Made by a program: the position numbers and the translations under genes. This document shows positions 22,981 to 36,053 of a stretch of 64,000 nt of DNA, piece after piece (the stretch's first letter is position 1; each line of letters begins with the position of its first letter). Source of the DNA: Odiellus spinosus. Lineage: Eukaryota > Arthropoda > Arachnida > Opiliones > Phalangiidae. The DNA lies in NCBI GenBank assembly GCA_963920705.1, contig OY987234.1:18557794-18621793 (forward strand), in the 5' to 3' direction. The notes under the pieces were generated by a model. That model worked only from the letters and a program-made list of their open reading frames with translations. It did not search any database and had not been told where the DNA came from.

Positions 22981-25900
22981 CGAAATCGTGGTAAGGTAAT
23001 CTAAATTTATAGTACATTCGAATGGATTATTTATGATAATCCCTATATAGTGGGGCACAGAATTTTAATATACGGCTAAAGAAATGTTGAAATGTATTAA
23101 TTTATATTTCATAAACCAAATATCCAACCAGAATTTGTTCCCTCAAAAAAAAAAAAAAAACTTCTCTAGCTTACTGTTTTTCACTGTTGGGGCATTTTTA
23201 TATAATATTTACATATATATAATTTTAATCATACTTCATCTTTCTTTCTCAAATGCTACACAATTTTGAGAAATCTGTGACTAAATTACTATATTTTAAA
23301 TTATAATATCATTAATAGATCAATTTCTGCCGTACTCCATCTCGTATATTATTCGTTTTTCGTTTTTGGTGGTCCCCTTTTGCTACCGTATACCGTCGCG
23401 AATCGAGTCTTTTGTAACTCGGCGGAAATTACTTCCTCGTTTTTTCCTCTTCCTACGTAACTATTCTTATATCCTTTAGATCGGCACCATACCACCGCTA
23501 AAAGAACAGTTGGAAGAGAGAGAGAGGCCTTAGCTCCGTGGCAAAAGCGTGGCTCGTTTTAACTGATTGGGAGGCGTAAAAAGCCCATAGCCTTGTAGCG
23601 TAGACCAAGGGATTGGTGGGTGCTTGGATATTATCGAGTAAGGTGTAGGAGACTCTAGAAAATGACCTCCAACCCCCTTTACCCCGACCATCTCCTGTCC
23701 AATCCAATTACAAACGACGTAGTCTTCCCTATACCAGTACCCCACGCGCACCTTTTACGACTCTTCCATTTGGATGAGAAGCGTTAATTAAGCGAGACTA
23801 ATTAGCACCCCGGACACCCTTCTATACCATCCTCCACACGCCTCTTTTACCAATCTCGTCTTGTACGTACTATCCTTCGACTCTTAAGGTCACCATTGAC
23901 CTCGTCTTACCTTCCTCCACTCTCTCTTTAGTACCGCACCACATTTTTTCACTCCTACCCATCAAGAAAACTCCCGAAACCTCTATATCTCTTCAACTTG
24001 AAGAAGCTAACTAGGCTCGACTCGAATCACTCGATCGCTTCTTTTTCTTTCTTTATGTAGTCCGTCTAATGGAATAGAGCCAGTAGAATGAAAAGCGGGG
24101 ACGTGAACAACCTAGACTTATAGGAATATTTTCGATTTATTAGATAATATATATAATTGTTTAATTGTTTAGTCAATGTGAAGGGCCCCGAACAAAGTGT
24201 TGAAAATAGTTTCGGAAAGATATAACTAGGGATGTGTAGGCTGAATGATATATTATGTTAATGATCATAGAGAAAAATGTAGTGAACATTTCCCCCGCGC
24301 TAACAGAAACTTCTCTCGTTTATAAAAAGTTTTTTCTTTTTTCTCCCCCTGTTTCTCATTGGCCTCACGGTCCAAAGCTTTAGCCCGGAGATTCTCATCA
24401 AGCTAAGTAAACAAAAATTGAAAACATTAGCCTCGGATTAATACTTTCCTTTTTGCCTCCTCCGCCTTGAAATCCCTCTTTGTCTTATAGCTTAGTTTAT
24501 ATAAAAAAAATAGGACTTTTTGGTAAATTACGGGTTAGCTATAATACGAAGGAGGGAGATAGAAATCTTCGGAACTAGACGACCTAAAGCCTAAGGCGAT
24601 AATTTGTATTAGAGTTTACTTTTTTTATTTGGAAGTCTCTGGATTTTTCTATTAACTTATATCGTATCTGGGGTAAACACCCTTTTTTCTCTGTTTTTCT
24701 AGATAGATGTTTTCCTAAGGATAGTTTGTTCCGGGTTCGGCTTTCGAGATAATTACTAGGTTAGGTTACTATCCTATATAAGTCGTTGTAGCGTTGCCTG
24801 CCTAAACAATTTTTGGAGCGTGAGAATCTCGAGAAAGTGAATTTGGTTTCTATTAGGGATGAGTAAAGAACGTCGTGTGCTTAGGATGATTCGTATTCAA
24901 GTCTAGTATTTAATTTGAAATACTTTTTCGGCCTCACTTTCGCTCAAATAATTTTCATTACTTGTTAAAACAAATGCTTTACTTTTGTCTTTTAACTGAA
25001 GACAAATTCCACCCACCACTTGTCGTCGCTGTATTAACCAAAACCGAATATAGTTCACTAAATTTAAATATCGTTTGTATTTTATCGACTAAAATCGATT
25101 GGGTTACGATAGCGTGAACGAAACTCTTGTTAATTCTTGCTTTATTCTCTCAGTTGTTACGTAAAGATTTCGTTTAATGAACGAGCCAGTTATACTCTAA
25201 GTTACGGTCTTGAAAAGAGTGTAAATTCCCATAAAAACCCTTGTATCTTTGTCCCATAGGAATTTAGGTCATTCCAAGGGGTCATTCGCTAAATATATAT
25301 GGTATTCAACTTAGATAAAGTAAAAGGGGACATGTCACGTGTATTAGTCTTGGCTATAAAAAATAAAAGAAGTTTAACAATTTCAACTTTGAAGGAACTG
25401 CTGTTTCTTCAGATTAGTGAACATTTGAGGATAAAATACTAAAAGCGACTGAGATATCAGACGGAGTGTTATTGGTTATCGTTACATAATAGTCTAAATC
25501 TTCAAGATAAACTTTTAGGCTTATGTTATTTTATTATTTTTTTTTTCATACGCCGGGTAGTTTGTTTACCTAAGTGTACAACCGGCCTTTGATGATCTAC
25601 TTTGGATTGGATTTTCGAATTTTTAAACGACTTAATATACCCCGAGTCATTATAATAATAGTTTCCTCTGACCCCTCTAAAGTTACGGACCCTAATTGGA
25701 AACTTTTCGAGCGTGAATACCCGAAATTCTATCCTTACTCTTGATAGAAAATAATTTTATGCAAATCTCATTTGAACGAGAGCGCGCGTCTCTCGGTCCC
25801 ATCCTTTTGCCCTTTATTAACGTGGTAAAATGGTAGAATTAAGCTCACGATATCCCTGGCTCTCAAGCTCCCTCTTTCAAGTCATTATAGGAATAAGTTT

Positions 25901-28767
25901 GTTCGGTTAGACTTCGTTGAGGTAAATGAGAAGTACCTATAGGGAAACGTTTTAAAGATAGGTTGACTGTAAGTCATAATTCCTCGACATATAGAAGTGG
26001 AATTTACTTGGAAGCGCGTCACTCTCAGGGCTTTTCATAAATTGCGTTAAGAATACGAGTTCGCGAAGAATTCATTTGATTAAAGCATAATTGTAGACAT
26101 TCGCATTCAAGAGATAATTTCTTAACTATTATATCCATTAAATGTTATATTTGACGAGCTAGGTTGGAGAATTTGCTTAAAACTCTGCAAACGTTGGCTA
26201 AAATCTCAAAATCTTAAAAATTATATTGGAAATAAATATTAAATGTAAAATCCTTTTTAATCCCAAAAAACTTCTTAAAAATTTTAAAACCATCCTGTAA
26301 AAAAAGGAAACCACCATTGAAAGCAATTTTTTACCACGGTTGGTTTTTATTTGAAACATCGGTCTCGTGCTCCCAACCCGAAAATACCGAATTTTGGAGA
26401 TTAAAAATAATTTTTAATCTGTACAAATACTTTTGAATATAATATAATTTCAAAATCTACAAAGCAAAAATCTTTTTTTACAAATAATATCTTTGAAATT
26501 CCAAAAAAAAAAAAAAAAAAAGTAAAATCTTAAAATCCCAAAAATTATCTTTTGAATGTTGATATCGCAAAATCTTCATAGGATTCTTAACCTTTTTAAA
26601 GGTAGATTTTGAAAGATGGCGCTTCGACTGTAGTTTGAAGGCGCCTTGATTTCTTACTGTTAGTTCTTAGAAATTGTGCTCGGAATCATTTGGGACTGAA
26701 AGAGCCTCTTCATTGTCGAGGTGAATTTAAGCTACGCGGAGTTCCATCGTATAGGGATATTTATTTATCCCGCGGTGCCCCTTTTATAGTTCAGACTCCT
26801 TGTTGGACACGGTACCATCATCCGGGGAATAGGGATTCATCCATCACTCGCCACGTATACCGTCTCATCCCGAACTCGAGAAAATGAGTACAAATGAGCC
26901 CCTAGCCATCCGACCTCTCTCTAAAGTATATATACCTTGATACGCTTTACATCACCCTTTTTACATCAACTATATAATAGTATACATGGGGCTAGCTTTG
27001 TTAAATAAAAAACATAATTTATTATAAACCACTACAAGCCGGATACAACGGCTTTGACATCTAGATCTATAACTCTGCATGCTTGATGATAAATGGTTCG
27101 TTTTTTGGGGTAATTACCGGTTCTGATTCAATCTATGAAATCAATGAATTCATTTGTAGAATAATGACTGATTTAAGAATTTGGATATCAAGTGAAATAT
27201 TTTGGTAATCGTTGAATTTAAATTTATAGAGCTTATGGATTTTGGTGAAAGATTTAACTATAATTAGGATTAATTGTATCATTGTGGGTGGATAAATTGT
27301 TTCAAAACTATAAAATCTTGTTATGTAATAATTTGGATACATTTTAAGCGAGGCATTTTGTCAGATTATTCAAATTTAATTATTATTTGTTTTTTAATTA
27401 TTCTGGGCTTTATCATCTGGGAAAGATAAGGTTTATGAAAATAATATACGTATTTTAAACATTGAATTTAATATTTAACTATTAATTGGACAAGCTCAAG
27501 CTTTCCAAATTAAATTATAAATATTTCAAATTGTTACTCAACTCCATACTCTTAATTCGCTCTCAATTTGTAACTCCTATCTCAATCGGTTGTTACTGTA
27601 TCTAAAAACCATATTTCAACTGACTTTAACCTTTAACCTTAAATAGAAGCCGAACAAAAAAACATCAGTTGAATTTAAAGTAAAAAGTAAAAGTTCACTA
27701 TAATATTACTACTTTTTGCTTCGCTTGCAGTCTCGCTATTGCGATATAGCTCTCCTTGACATAAAATGGCTCGTATTTTGTAAGGAATCGTTTCTGATTC
27801 GCGCCGATGCAGTTAAAGAGATCATGAAGTAATGAAACAAGTTGTACGAAGTATGATGCGTGTATAAGTCTTAAACTGTTAAAAAATCTACTGATCGTGA
27901 TAACTTTTTGGTCGTTTGAATGTTACACCCAATCAAGATGATTGGCGCGCTTCGTTCGTTTCAATTTTAGAACAAGTTACGATAGAGCTTTTATAAGAGC
28001 GCGATGTGATTGGATGCGCCTTCAGATAGGGCCAAAGCTCGCTCAAATTAGTACTTTAAAAATTGATTTAAAATTAACTAAATCTGAATTGTTTTATAAT
28101 GGAATTATGATCTTCTTTTTTATCAAATATTTTATCAAATAAATGCAACTTGTTTTGTTGCTTCATGTATCCTTTAAGATTACGGAGGCGCGACCAGGTC
28201 TTATAGCTTCTTCCTTAATGACTTCGTCGGAAGACTGCGGGGGGGTTGAATGTAAGAGGGAGAGGGAAGGGGTTCTATGATGGCCTACAATGTATCCAAG
28301 CGTATATAGAGTGAGAGAAACGAAAGATGCCGAAATTGGAAATAATGGAGTCGGCGACGCTCTTCCTATACGCCCTCTTCCTCAACTTCTATCGTCTCTT
28401 CCGCTTGGTTAGTTCAACTCTTTGATCCCCCTGTATGTGCGCTATATAAAGTTACAAACCTTAAAACATATCAAAATTTTCATAGAAAATTCTGCATTCC
28501 AATATTAATTTTGGTTCATTCCAAGGCTGTAATTTCGTATTATTTTCTCCTCGCGTTTCTTAAGGAGATTTATCTTCATCCCTACACTTAACAAATCGTT
28601 CAAATTATTTGAAGCAACGTAATGATATTGGGGAAAGAGAAAAGAAACTAACGTTTACATGTTTTTATACACCATCGATCCGGCCAATCACACTACGTAT
28701 ATGAGAAGCAAACTATACTTGTGTTTAACGTTATATATCAATCCACTATTTTCCAACCCTTTTCCAA
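22981..28767. other. Intergenic stretch without recognised genes
   Basis: AT-rich; A-tracts at 23146-23160 and 26501-26521. The 27925-28040 segment holds CCAATCA...TGATTGG and ATTGGATGCGCC, the latter shared with 22135. Short open frames here have no family resemblance and no splice-linked partners. Confidence 0.4.
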
Positions 28768-30067
28768 CATTTTTTCTACCTTATCCAACATTTTTTCTAC
28801 CTTATCCAACATTTTTTCTACCTTATCCAACATTTTTTCTACCTTATCCAACATTTTTTCTACCTTATCCAACATTTTTTCTACCTTATCCAACATTTTT
28901 TCTACCTTATCCAACATTTTTTCTACCTTATCCAACATTTTTTCTACCTTATCCAACATTTTTTCTACCTTATCCAACATTTTTTCTACCTTATCCAACA
29001 TTTTTTCTACCTTATCCAACATTTTTTCTACCTTATCCAACATTTTTTCTACCTTATCCAACATTTTTTCTACCTTATCCAACATTTTTTCTACCTTATC
29101 CAACATTTTTTCTACCTTATCCAACATTTTTTCTACCTTATCCAACATTTTTTCTACCTTATCCAACATTTTTTCTACCTTATCCAACATTTTTTCTACC
29201 TTATCCAACATTTTTTCTACCTTATCCAACATTTTTTCTACCTTATCCAACATTTTTTCTACCTTATCCAACATTTTTTCTACCTTATCCAACATTTTTT
29301 CTACCTTATCCAACATTTTTTCTACCTTATCCAACATTTTTTCTACCTTATCCAACATTTTTTCTACCTTATCCAACATTTTTTCTACCTTATCCAACAT
29401 TTTTTCTACCTTATCCAACATTTTTTCTACCTTATCCAACATTTTTTCTACCTTATCCAACATTTTTTCTACCTTATCCAACATTTTTTCTACCTTATCC
29501 AACATTTTTTCTACCTTATCCAACATTTTTTTCTACCTTATCCAACATTTTTTTCTACCTTATCCAACATTTTTTTCTACCTTATCCAACATTTTTTTCT
29601 GCCTAATCCAACATTTTTTTCTGCCTAATCCAACATTTTTTTCTGCCTTATCCAACATTTTTTTCTGCCTTATCCAACATTTTTTTCTACCTTTTCCAAC
29701 ATTTTTTCTACCTTTTCCAACATTTTTTCTACCTTTTCCAACATTTTTTCTACCTTTTCCAACATTTTTTCTACCTTATCCAACATTTTTTTCTACCTTA
29801 TCCAACATTTTTTTCTACCTTATCCAACATTTTTTTCTACCTTATCCAACATTTTTTTCTACCTTATCCAACATTTTTTTCTGCCTAATCCAACATTTTT
29901 TTCTGCCTTATCCAACATTTTTTTCTGCCTTTTCCAACATTTTTTTCTACCTTTTCCAACATTTTTTCTACCTTTTCCAACATTTTTTCTACCTTTTCCA
30001 ACATTTTTTCTACCTTTTCCAACATTTTTTCTACCTTATCCAACATTTTTTCTACCTTTTCCAACAC
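28747..30067. repeat. Minisatellite of 21- and 22-bp units (about 61 copies)
   Basis: From 28768 to 29523 there are 36 identical 21-bp units (CATTTTTTCTACCTTATCCAA). From 29524 to about 30065 follow some 25 units of 21 or 22 bp (six or seven T) with three-letter variants TAC/TGC and TTAT/TAAT/TTTT. The variant blocks recur in the same order twice. The array makes long open frames on both strands. On the minus strand the perfect part would encode a seven-residue repeat (MLDKVEK). I regard it as non-coding: the frames have no start or end outside the array and the 22-bp units shift frame. Confidence 0.97.
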
Positions 30068-30788
30068 GTGGTTGACCGAACTGAGTCCAACAAAGATTTA
30101 AAAAATTAATTATTGGCGATATATAAAAAAAAAAAAAAAATGCAGTAGCTATAATTAATTTCAAGGAATAACGGAAAAAATAATTGGGTTGTGAAATTTT
30201 CACCTATAATCTTCCTTTAAGATAACATAGAGATAAGTTTGTTTTGCCAATTATCAACTTGACCATTTCTTACCAGTATACGCGATTTATAATCATTAAT
30301 GCGCTATCTTAGAAAGGATTATATAGATCAGTTTCCTTTCCTCGCCATTTTATTTCTGTATCTTTATTTCTTTCTCGGTTTGGTCGCCTCCCCCCTTTTT
30401 TTCTGTCTTTAGATATTCGAGTCTTTTGGCTCTGGCTACAGCCAATTAGCCGCTTGATAAATGACGAGAGGGTTGGGTTTTTTCGCTTCATCCCTAGTAC
30501 CCAGATATACTAGTTTCCGCGAAGTAACGTTTTGCCCTGCTACGTGATTACCGGATTCCGATGATGCTGCTCCAACAGTTTTTCTATATTATTATTATAT
30601 ATATATATATATATTTTTTTTTCAAACATAAACCTTCTAGTTCATACTATACTGATTTAAATTTTGTATCGTCTTTCAACATAATGATCTTCTAACAGGA
30701 GTTTTTTTTCTAGCATTTTTTTCTAATAATGGGAGAATGTAAAAAATGTTAACTTAGGGTGGAAATTTTCGTATTTTTCAATCTTGGC

Positions 30789-31472
30789 CAGGGTTGCCAC
30801 TGGTCAGGGAAAACAGGGAATTTAAAAATTAATCAAAAAAAGTCAGGGAAACGTCAGGGAATTTTAATATATTTTAAAAAGTCAGGGAATTTAAAGATCT
30901 TTCAAGAAACCAGGAAATTACAATCATTATCTGCAGAAAAGATTTGAAGCTGACCGTGTCAGTTGTAGAGATTAGAACAGAAGCCGATGAAACCCTCTTT
31001 TGAAGTCTACTACTCCAATGTTACATATAGCGCTCCTCTCTGTATGGGTAAAATTCCCAATTTTACGAGTTATAAGGGGTCCTACTTCATCCCCCTGTCT
31101 ACGGAAAATTGGAAATTCTCTCTCTCCACAAACGACGACGTTGTTTTGACGAACTCCAAGGCTGCTGGAGATATTCGCTCGACGAACTCCCGCTCCGAAA
31201 ACATCTACCGTTAGGAGGCGTACGAATCGCGCCTTTTGAGAATAACCCATACAGAGAGGGGTGGATAAGACCCGGGAGTAATAGACTTCAAAGGAGGGTT
31301 TCATCGGCTTCTGATTAGAACAAAGATATACATGCAAATTGTATTGAAAATATTTATTTTTAAGTAATATAAAAAATAAAAGGTGAAAAATTGGGTAGTA
31401 TTAGCTGAAACGGCCAGGGAAAAACCTGGAAAAGTCATTGAATTTAAATCTGAAAAAACTGTGGCAACCCTG
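30789..31472. mobile_element. CAGGGTTGCCAC-ended element, host of a nested MITE
   Basis: Left end CAGGGTTGCCACTGG and right end TGTGGCAACCCTG are inverted matches over 12 bases. The interior is full of GTCAGGGAA words. It is split by the CAGAAGCC MITE at 30978-31313; without that insertion and its duplication it would be about 341 bp. CAGGG ends are common in hAT-like elements, but no 8-bp target duplication is visible, so the class is uncertain. Confidence 0.75.
30978..31313. mobile_element. CAGAAGCC-ended MITE, copy 3, nested
   Basis: Full-length family member of 336 bp with a perfect 7-bp target duplication ATTAGAA (30971-30977 and 31314-31320). It is inserted into the CAGGG-ended element. 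Confidence 0.95.
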
Positions 31473-32336
31473 TTCAACTAATTTCTACTGTTCAAAACAT
31501 CTTTCGTCTCTAAAAATTAAAGATAGCAGCTCCCAGTTTTGTTGTCAAAAACCTTCCATATACGTTTTAACTCGAAAGCAAATAAAGTGCTTTAGTCGAG
31601 TATTTCCTATAAATACGTTGTAGAGTTAGCTTCCCTTTAGAACAAAAGGTAGGGTTTGTATTTTTCTTATTTAGCTCAACTTTCTTTCAGGCTAAAGAAC
31701 CAAAATCGTTTCTATATATAGGAAAGTTTTTTTTTCACCCTTTATCTTCATACATACGCAGTTATGTTAAAGGTCAAAGTGTATTCGCGAGTGGTGGAGA
31801 ACAAGAGTATATTATGTGGGCAATTATCCTTGATTTCGGTTTATTCAGAAGTGACTTCTATACGCAAATAAAACGTGAAATTAAAACAGGATCTTGAATT
31901 AATAATTATCCTTAGATAAACGCGTAACCAATTATCTTAATTGGCGGTTGGCGGTTGGCGGATCCGGGTATTCAGAGCGAAAAAACCTACCCTATGTAAA
32001 TATTTATCCGCTTTAATGCACTCCTAAAATATCTTTTCATCACCACAAAAAAGCCCGCATGAAATAAAGACTTCACGGATAAAGCTTTTCCATTTTTAGA
32101 AATCTTATCAAAAACCGTTGTTAAATCTTCCCTTTATAAACTTTTTTTCAATTTTGATTCCTTTTTTTAAGATACATCAATCAGAGCTTTAGTTTCTATT
32201 TTTAAATATCAATTAGTGGAGTATTAATAAACAACGTCACTCTTAAGATCGAGTTCAAGACTCAAAAATACGTATTCCTATTGGTTGCAATGACAAAGAC
32301 TTATAACATTCTCTCAGATGTTTCAGAAATAATTAG

Positions 32337-32445
32337 CATGGAGGAAAGTATGGAGGAAAACTCCGTCCCTGTATTCAGCAGGGCTACTAGTCACTTTTCA
32401 AAAAAAAAAAAAGGGCTGAGTTGGCTCTCCATATTTTCCTCCATG
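32337..32445. mobile_element. 109-bp hairpin MITE with CATGGAGG ends
   Basis: Ends CATGGAGGAAAGTATGGAG and, as complement of the right, CATGGAGGAAAATATGGAG: 18 of 19 identical. Flanks ATAATTAG (32329-32336) and ATTATTAG (32446-32453) are 8-bp near-repeats with one mismatch, a likely target duplication. The interior has an A-tract. Confidence 0.6.
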
Positions 32446-32944
32446 ATTATTAGTCTATACAGTTCTGTATTACTCAGGGCTTTAACACTATTACACTACT
32501 ACTCTTGATTAGCAACGAAGACACTTTTGATTTTTTTTTTAATCCTTAGTGCATGGAAATTATTTTAAGAGGATATTTTCATCAGATAGCAAAGTAACGT
32601 TTACTCGGGGTAAACATGAAGTTTTCGTCATCCTTCGCAAATTAATTTATAAAGCTTCTTTCCTAAACCATAATTCTCTTTGTTTGACTTGTTTAAAATA
32701 ATGAATATATATTAGGGGTTGAGAGAGAGAGAGAGAGATATTCCGTATATTTGCACTTTAAAGGATTAATTACTCCAAAATTAATGATTTTAATTATTTC
32801 ATATCTAACAGTATGTTCCCCGATGCAGAATGTATAAGTTTATATATGTATTTACCATGTTAAAATTTTCGAATCTAATCGAAATCTCCGTTTTCGTAGC
32901 TAAACCACAGATTTTTTTTGAGGTTCAATTCGGCGGTTTCCTAA

Positions 32945-33072
32945 TGACGTCACGATCAGATGGACCTTGGCACTATACAGTCTTTTTTAAATTGTATTTA
33001 GGCTTAGCATTAATTATAGTTATCTTTGCCTAACTCGACCACCCACTGTTAAGATGTTTCGTAATGACGTCA
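32945..33072. promoter_or_regulatory. Pair of perfect CRE-type palindromes (TGACGTCA)
   Basis: TGACGTCA occurs at 32945-32952 and again at 33065-33072, both inside TAATGACGTCA. This is the full binding palindrome of the CREB/ATF bZIP family. Two perfect copies within 130 bp is unexpected by chance in AT-rich DNA, but no gene start lies nearby (the next coding start is about 10.9 kb to the right), so function is only a possibility. Confidence 0.4.
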
Positions 33073-33694
33073 TTAGGATTTCGTCGACGACATGTGAAGA
33101 TGTCGATTTCGGATTTCGGTTTTAAGATTAAAAATGATTTTTCTTGAGCCGGATCCCTTAGAACTTTTGGTTTCGTAACGTAAAATATATTTGAAAACAC
33201 TGACACTTTTTCAAAATCGAGTTCCTTTAACCCTTTAAAAGAATTTATTTCAAAATTGAAACGCTTTGATTCAAATTAACAGAACGAAATGTAAAGTTCC
33301 TTTTTATATAATCTTTCTAGAACGTATTATTTTATTTAGTAATGATAGTGGACTTTTTAATTTCACTTTTAGTTATTTAATTATTCCCTTCTATTTGGCA
33401 ACTCAAGAACATTTTAAATAATTAACGAGTACCGTAATATATCTCCGTTAGTTTACTTACGCTCTGAATTTGTAATTCATTTTTAATGGAATTTTATACG
33501 AGTTCCTGTAAGGTGAATTTTATATTCTGCATTCCAAATGAAGGTGGCTTTTCGTAGGGGATGGTGAAAAGGTAAAGTTAAGATGGTTCATGATTGGGTT
33601 GCTGCGTTGATGGGCGTGTTTAACGAAGTCTATTGCAATGAAAGGCTAGAGTTGACTGCTCTCAATCAATGGGATGCTTGCACCTATACCATGG

Positions 33695-33905
33695 GAAACT
33701 AAATTCTAGTGCCTTTGGATATCCAATTAAATTAGACGTTCCCTCAAAAATATAACAATACCACTACTAGAGTCTTCTGGTGGATCCTAATCCATCAAGG
33801 AGTGCTCGAAAAAAGTGTTATGGATCTTAAATCCAAAAGTGGCCTTTAAATAAGAAACTATACCCTTGTTAGTGTCTCCTTGTGGATTCTCAGTCCAGTA
33901 TGTAG
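33695..33905. repeat. Second copy of the hairpin-rich dispersed repeat
   Basis: Co-linear with 22640-22900: shared phrases include CTAGTGCC, ACCACTA(C/T)TAGAG, CATCAAGGAGTGCTCGAAA, GTGTTAT and TTAGTG-CTCCTTGTG. This shorter copy keeps about four sub-units. Confidence 0.65.
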
Positions 33906-36053
33906 CAGCGAAACTTGATCCTGGAATAACTCAATTTTTTTCATAATTCAGGGAAATATGGCGTCAGAATATTATTCTTACTCCCCTAGAGAAAATTTAG
34001 TCAATTCATGGTGATTTTAACTACGTGGAAAGAGAGGGTTTGCCTCGAATATCGCGACCAGTCGTTCCAAGAGCATTCAATTCGACGATAGAAAAAGCAA
34101 ATGTGGCTTGGGTGGTTTTCTTTTTCCCTCCTTTTCCTCTTCTCACAGACTTGACTCTCTCACTCTCACTCGTTCTATATTCGTCGGGCCCAAGTCAATT
34201 TCCTGGAGCGAAATAGAAATGCACAAAAGAGTTCTTTTTCTCCGCAGTTCGTTCGACTCTTTTGAAGCAACGCTTGTATTTCTTTAAAATGGGGTTTTTT
34301 TTCTACGGGCTTGGTTACTGGCTTTTCTCTTTACAGTAACATTCATTCAGATAAGTTGAACCTTAGTGTTTAGTCGCATTCCCTTTCATTCCTGCCCCTA
34401 CCCCGGTATAACCGAGAATTCTGGGAGACCAAAAAATATATCATTGGTGTAGGAACGTTACTGCCACTTTCTCGTTACTTTATGGAAAAAAGGACCAAAC
34501 CGCTTTCAGTGTCAATTCGCCCCGTTTTCAAAAATGTTTCGTACGAACTAATCGTCGTTTCAATTCATGGTTTGGGGAGTTTTAAAGTTAAAAAAAAAAA
34601 AAGCTTCATATGGTATTTCTATTTTTGTCCGTCTCTTTCATAATTTGTTTTCGTGGTTTTAAGGAGCAGCGTAACTCATTTTATTCAATATTTAAAAGGG
34701 GAAAAGTTACACAGAAATAATCCTCAATTCTGATTCAGATCGAACCTAATTCTGACCCTTTTCCAAGCTGTTTCACACCCCATACTAATCTATTTCCGAC
34801 CTGATTATATGATGCGTTTCAATTAAACATATTTCGTATAAATTATAAATATATTTGTAGAAGTTTCTTGGGCCCGAAACTTTTCGCACCTGTCACCAAG
34901 CCGTGTTTGTATCCGTGTACAAGAGAGAGGAATATTTGGGCAGCCTTTTAGTCGTGGGTTGTAATATCACGTCCATCTTGCATATCTCACCTTATTACTT
35001 TTTCCTTCGAAAAGTTAATTACGAATTTTCAACTGCCTTCTTTTTTTTTCAATTAATTTTTCCTTCAAAAATTCAAAAATTCGCGAAATATAAAAAGTTA
35101 CGTTAGATTGCTTAATTAGAAAATGGGCGGAAAAAAAATATGCCCACTTTGTACCACGCGTCATACGCTAGTAACAAGCTTGTAAGACGATCTTTGGAAA
35201 CGGTACACGAGGGTCTTAAGCGGAGAAATTGCCCAGATTCTGTCCCGAGAAAAATTGAATTCCTCGTCGTAATTTGACGCCCTAGAAATTCCCCGACCAT
35301 AAAAAATAAGGTAGGCTCCGTCAGGTTTGAAGGGAAAGGAGAGAGAGCGGGGATAAAAATAGAAATCCGATAATCTAGTGACGGGGAAAAAACGGTTGTC
35401 GTTCCTGCAGTCTTTTTCCCAATGTGAACTTGAAACATTTTTAGTCGTAAAGGGAGTTATAGCTCAATATACGAAAAGGTAGCTTCACAAGTCCAAATTC
35501 CCATTGTCCATAACCTTCCCACGCTCTTCAATTCCGATATGAAGTCAATTTTGAAATTAGGATTAATCAACGACAATTTAGTTTAAGGGTTTTCGCTGTT
35601 GGATCAAAATATTTATGAAATATAATTCATATATAGACGCATCCAAGTTATCAAAGAGATATTTGGAAGCTTTAACGTTGTTGCTTTGGAAGAGAAAAGC
35701 TAATTTCTAACTTTGCCTCGTTAACTTTTCACCATTTTAAATACAGCTTTTAATTTATTAATCATGGTAACACAATAGAGACTGTGGAACTGTTTTCAAA
35801 CTGATTTAAATGTTGAAATGATCTTTCTATGCAAATATAATTTTTGACAAAAAGATCTTTACAGCTGACCCTAAAATTTCAAAAATTGACCTTTCCAAAA
35901 CGACTAAAAACGATTTCAAATTCTCTAGTGCGAACGAGGCTTTAGAAATATAAGTTAAATAATAGACTGATATTACCTAGTTTGGACATCAAATCTTTAA
36001 TTTAATGGAAACCTTTCGAACACACGCTCATTTTCTAACACAAGTGTCGTTAA
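33906..36053. other. Intergenic stretch without recognised genes
   Basis: No coding region or repeat boundary recognised. The longest frame (35112-35438, minus, 108 codons) has no recognisable motif or codon pattern. Confidence 0.4.

Larger units (their letters stand above)
31473..33690. other. Intergenic stretch with a small hairpin element and two CRE-like sites
   Basis: No coding region recognised. Contains GGCGGTT in three tandem copies (about 31943-31963), a GA microsatellite (32721-32738), and the two entries given separately below. Confidence 0.4.

Noticed and set aside
28768-30066. CRISPR-like array
   Set aside because: Units are contiguous without unique spacers, in a eukaryotic genome.
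28659-30109. Long open frames (315 and 462 codons on +, 262 on -) as genes
   Set aside because: They are produced by a stop-free 21-bp minisatellite on both strands and carry no unique coding sequence outside the array.
30972-31337. Recurring 70-120-codon frames (also at 13274-13733, 51599, 60071) as a conserved protein
   Set aside because: They coincide exactly with the five MITE copies; conservation reflects DNA repeats, and the frames differ in length and are interrupted.
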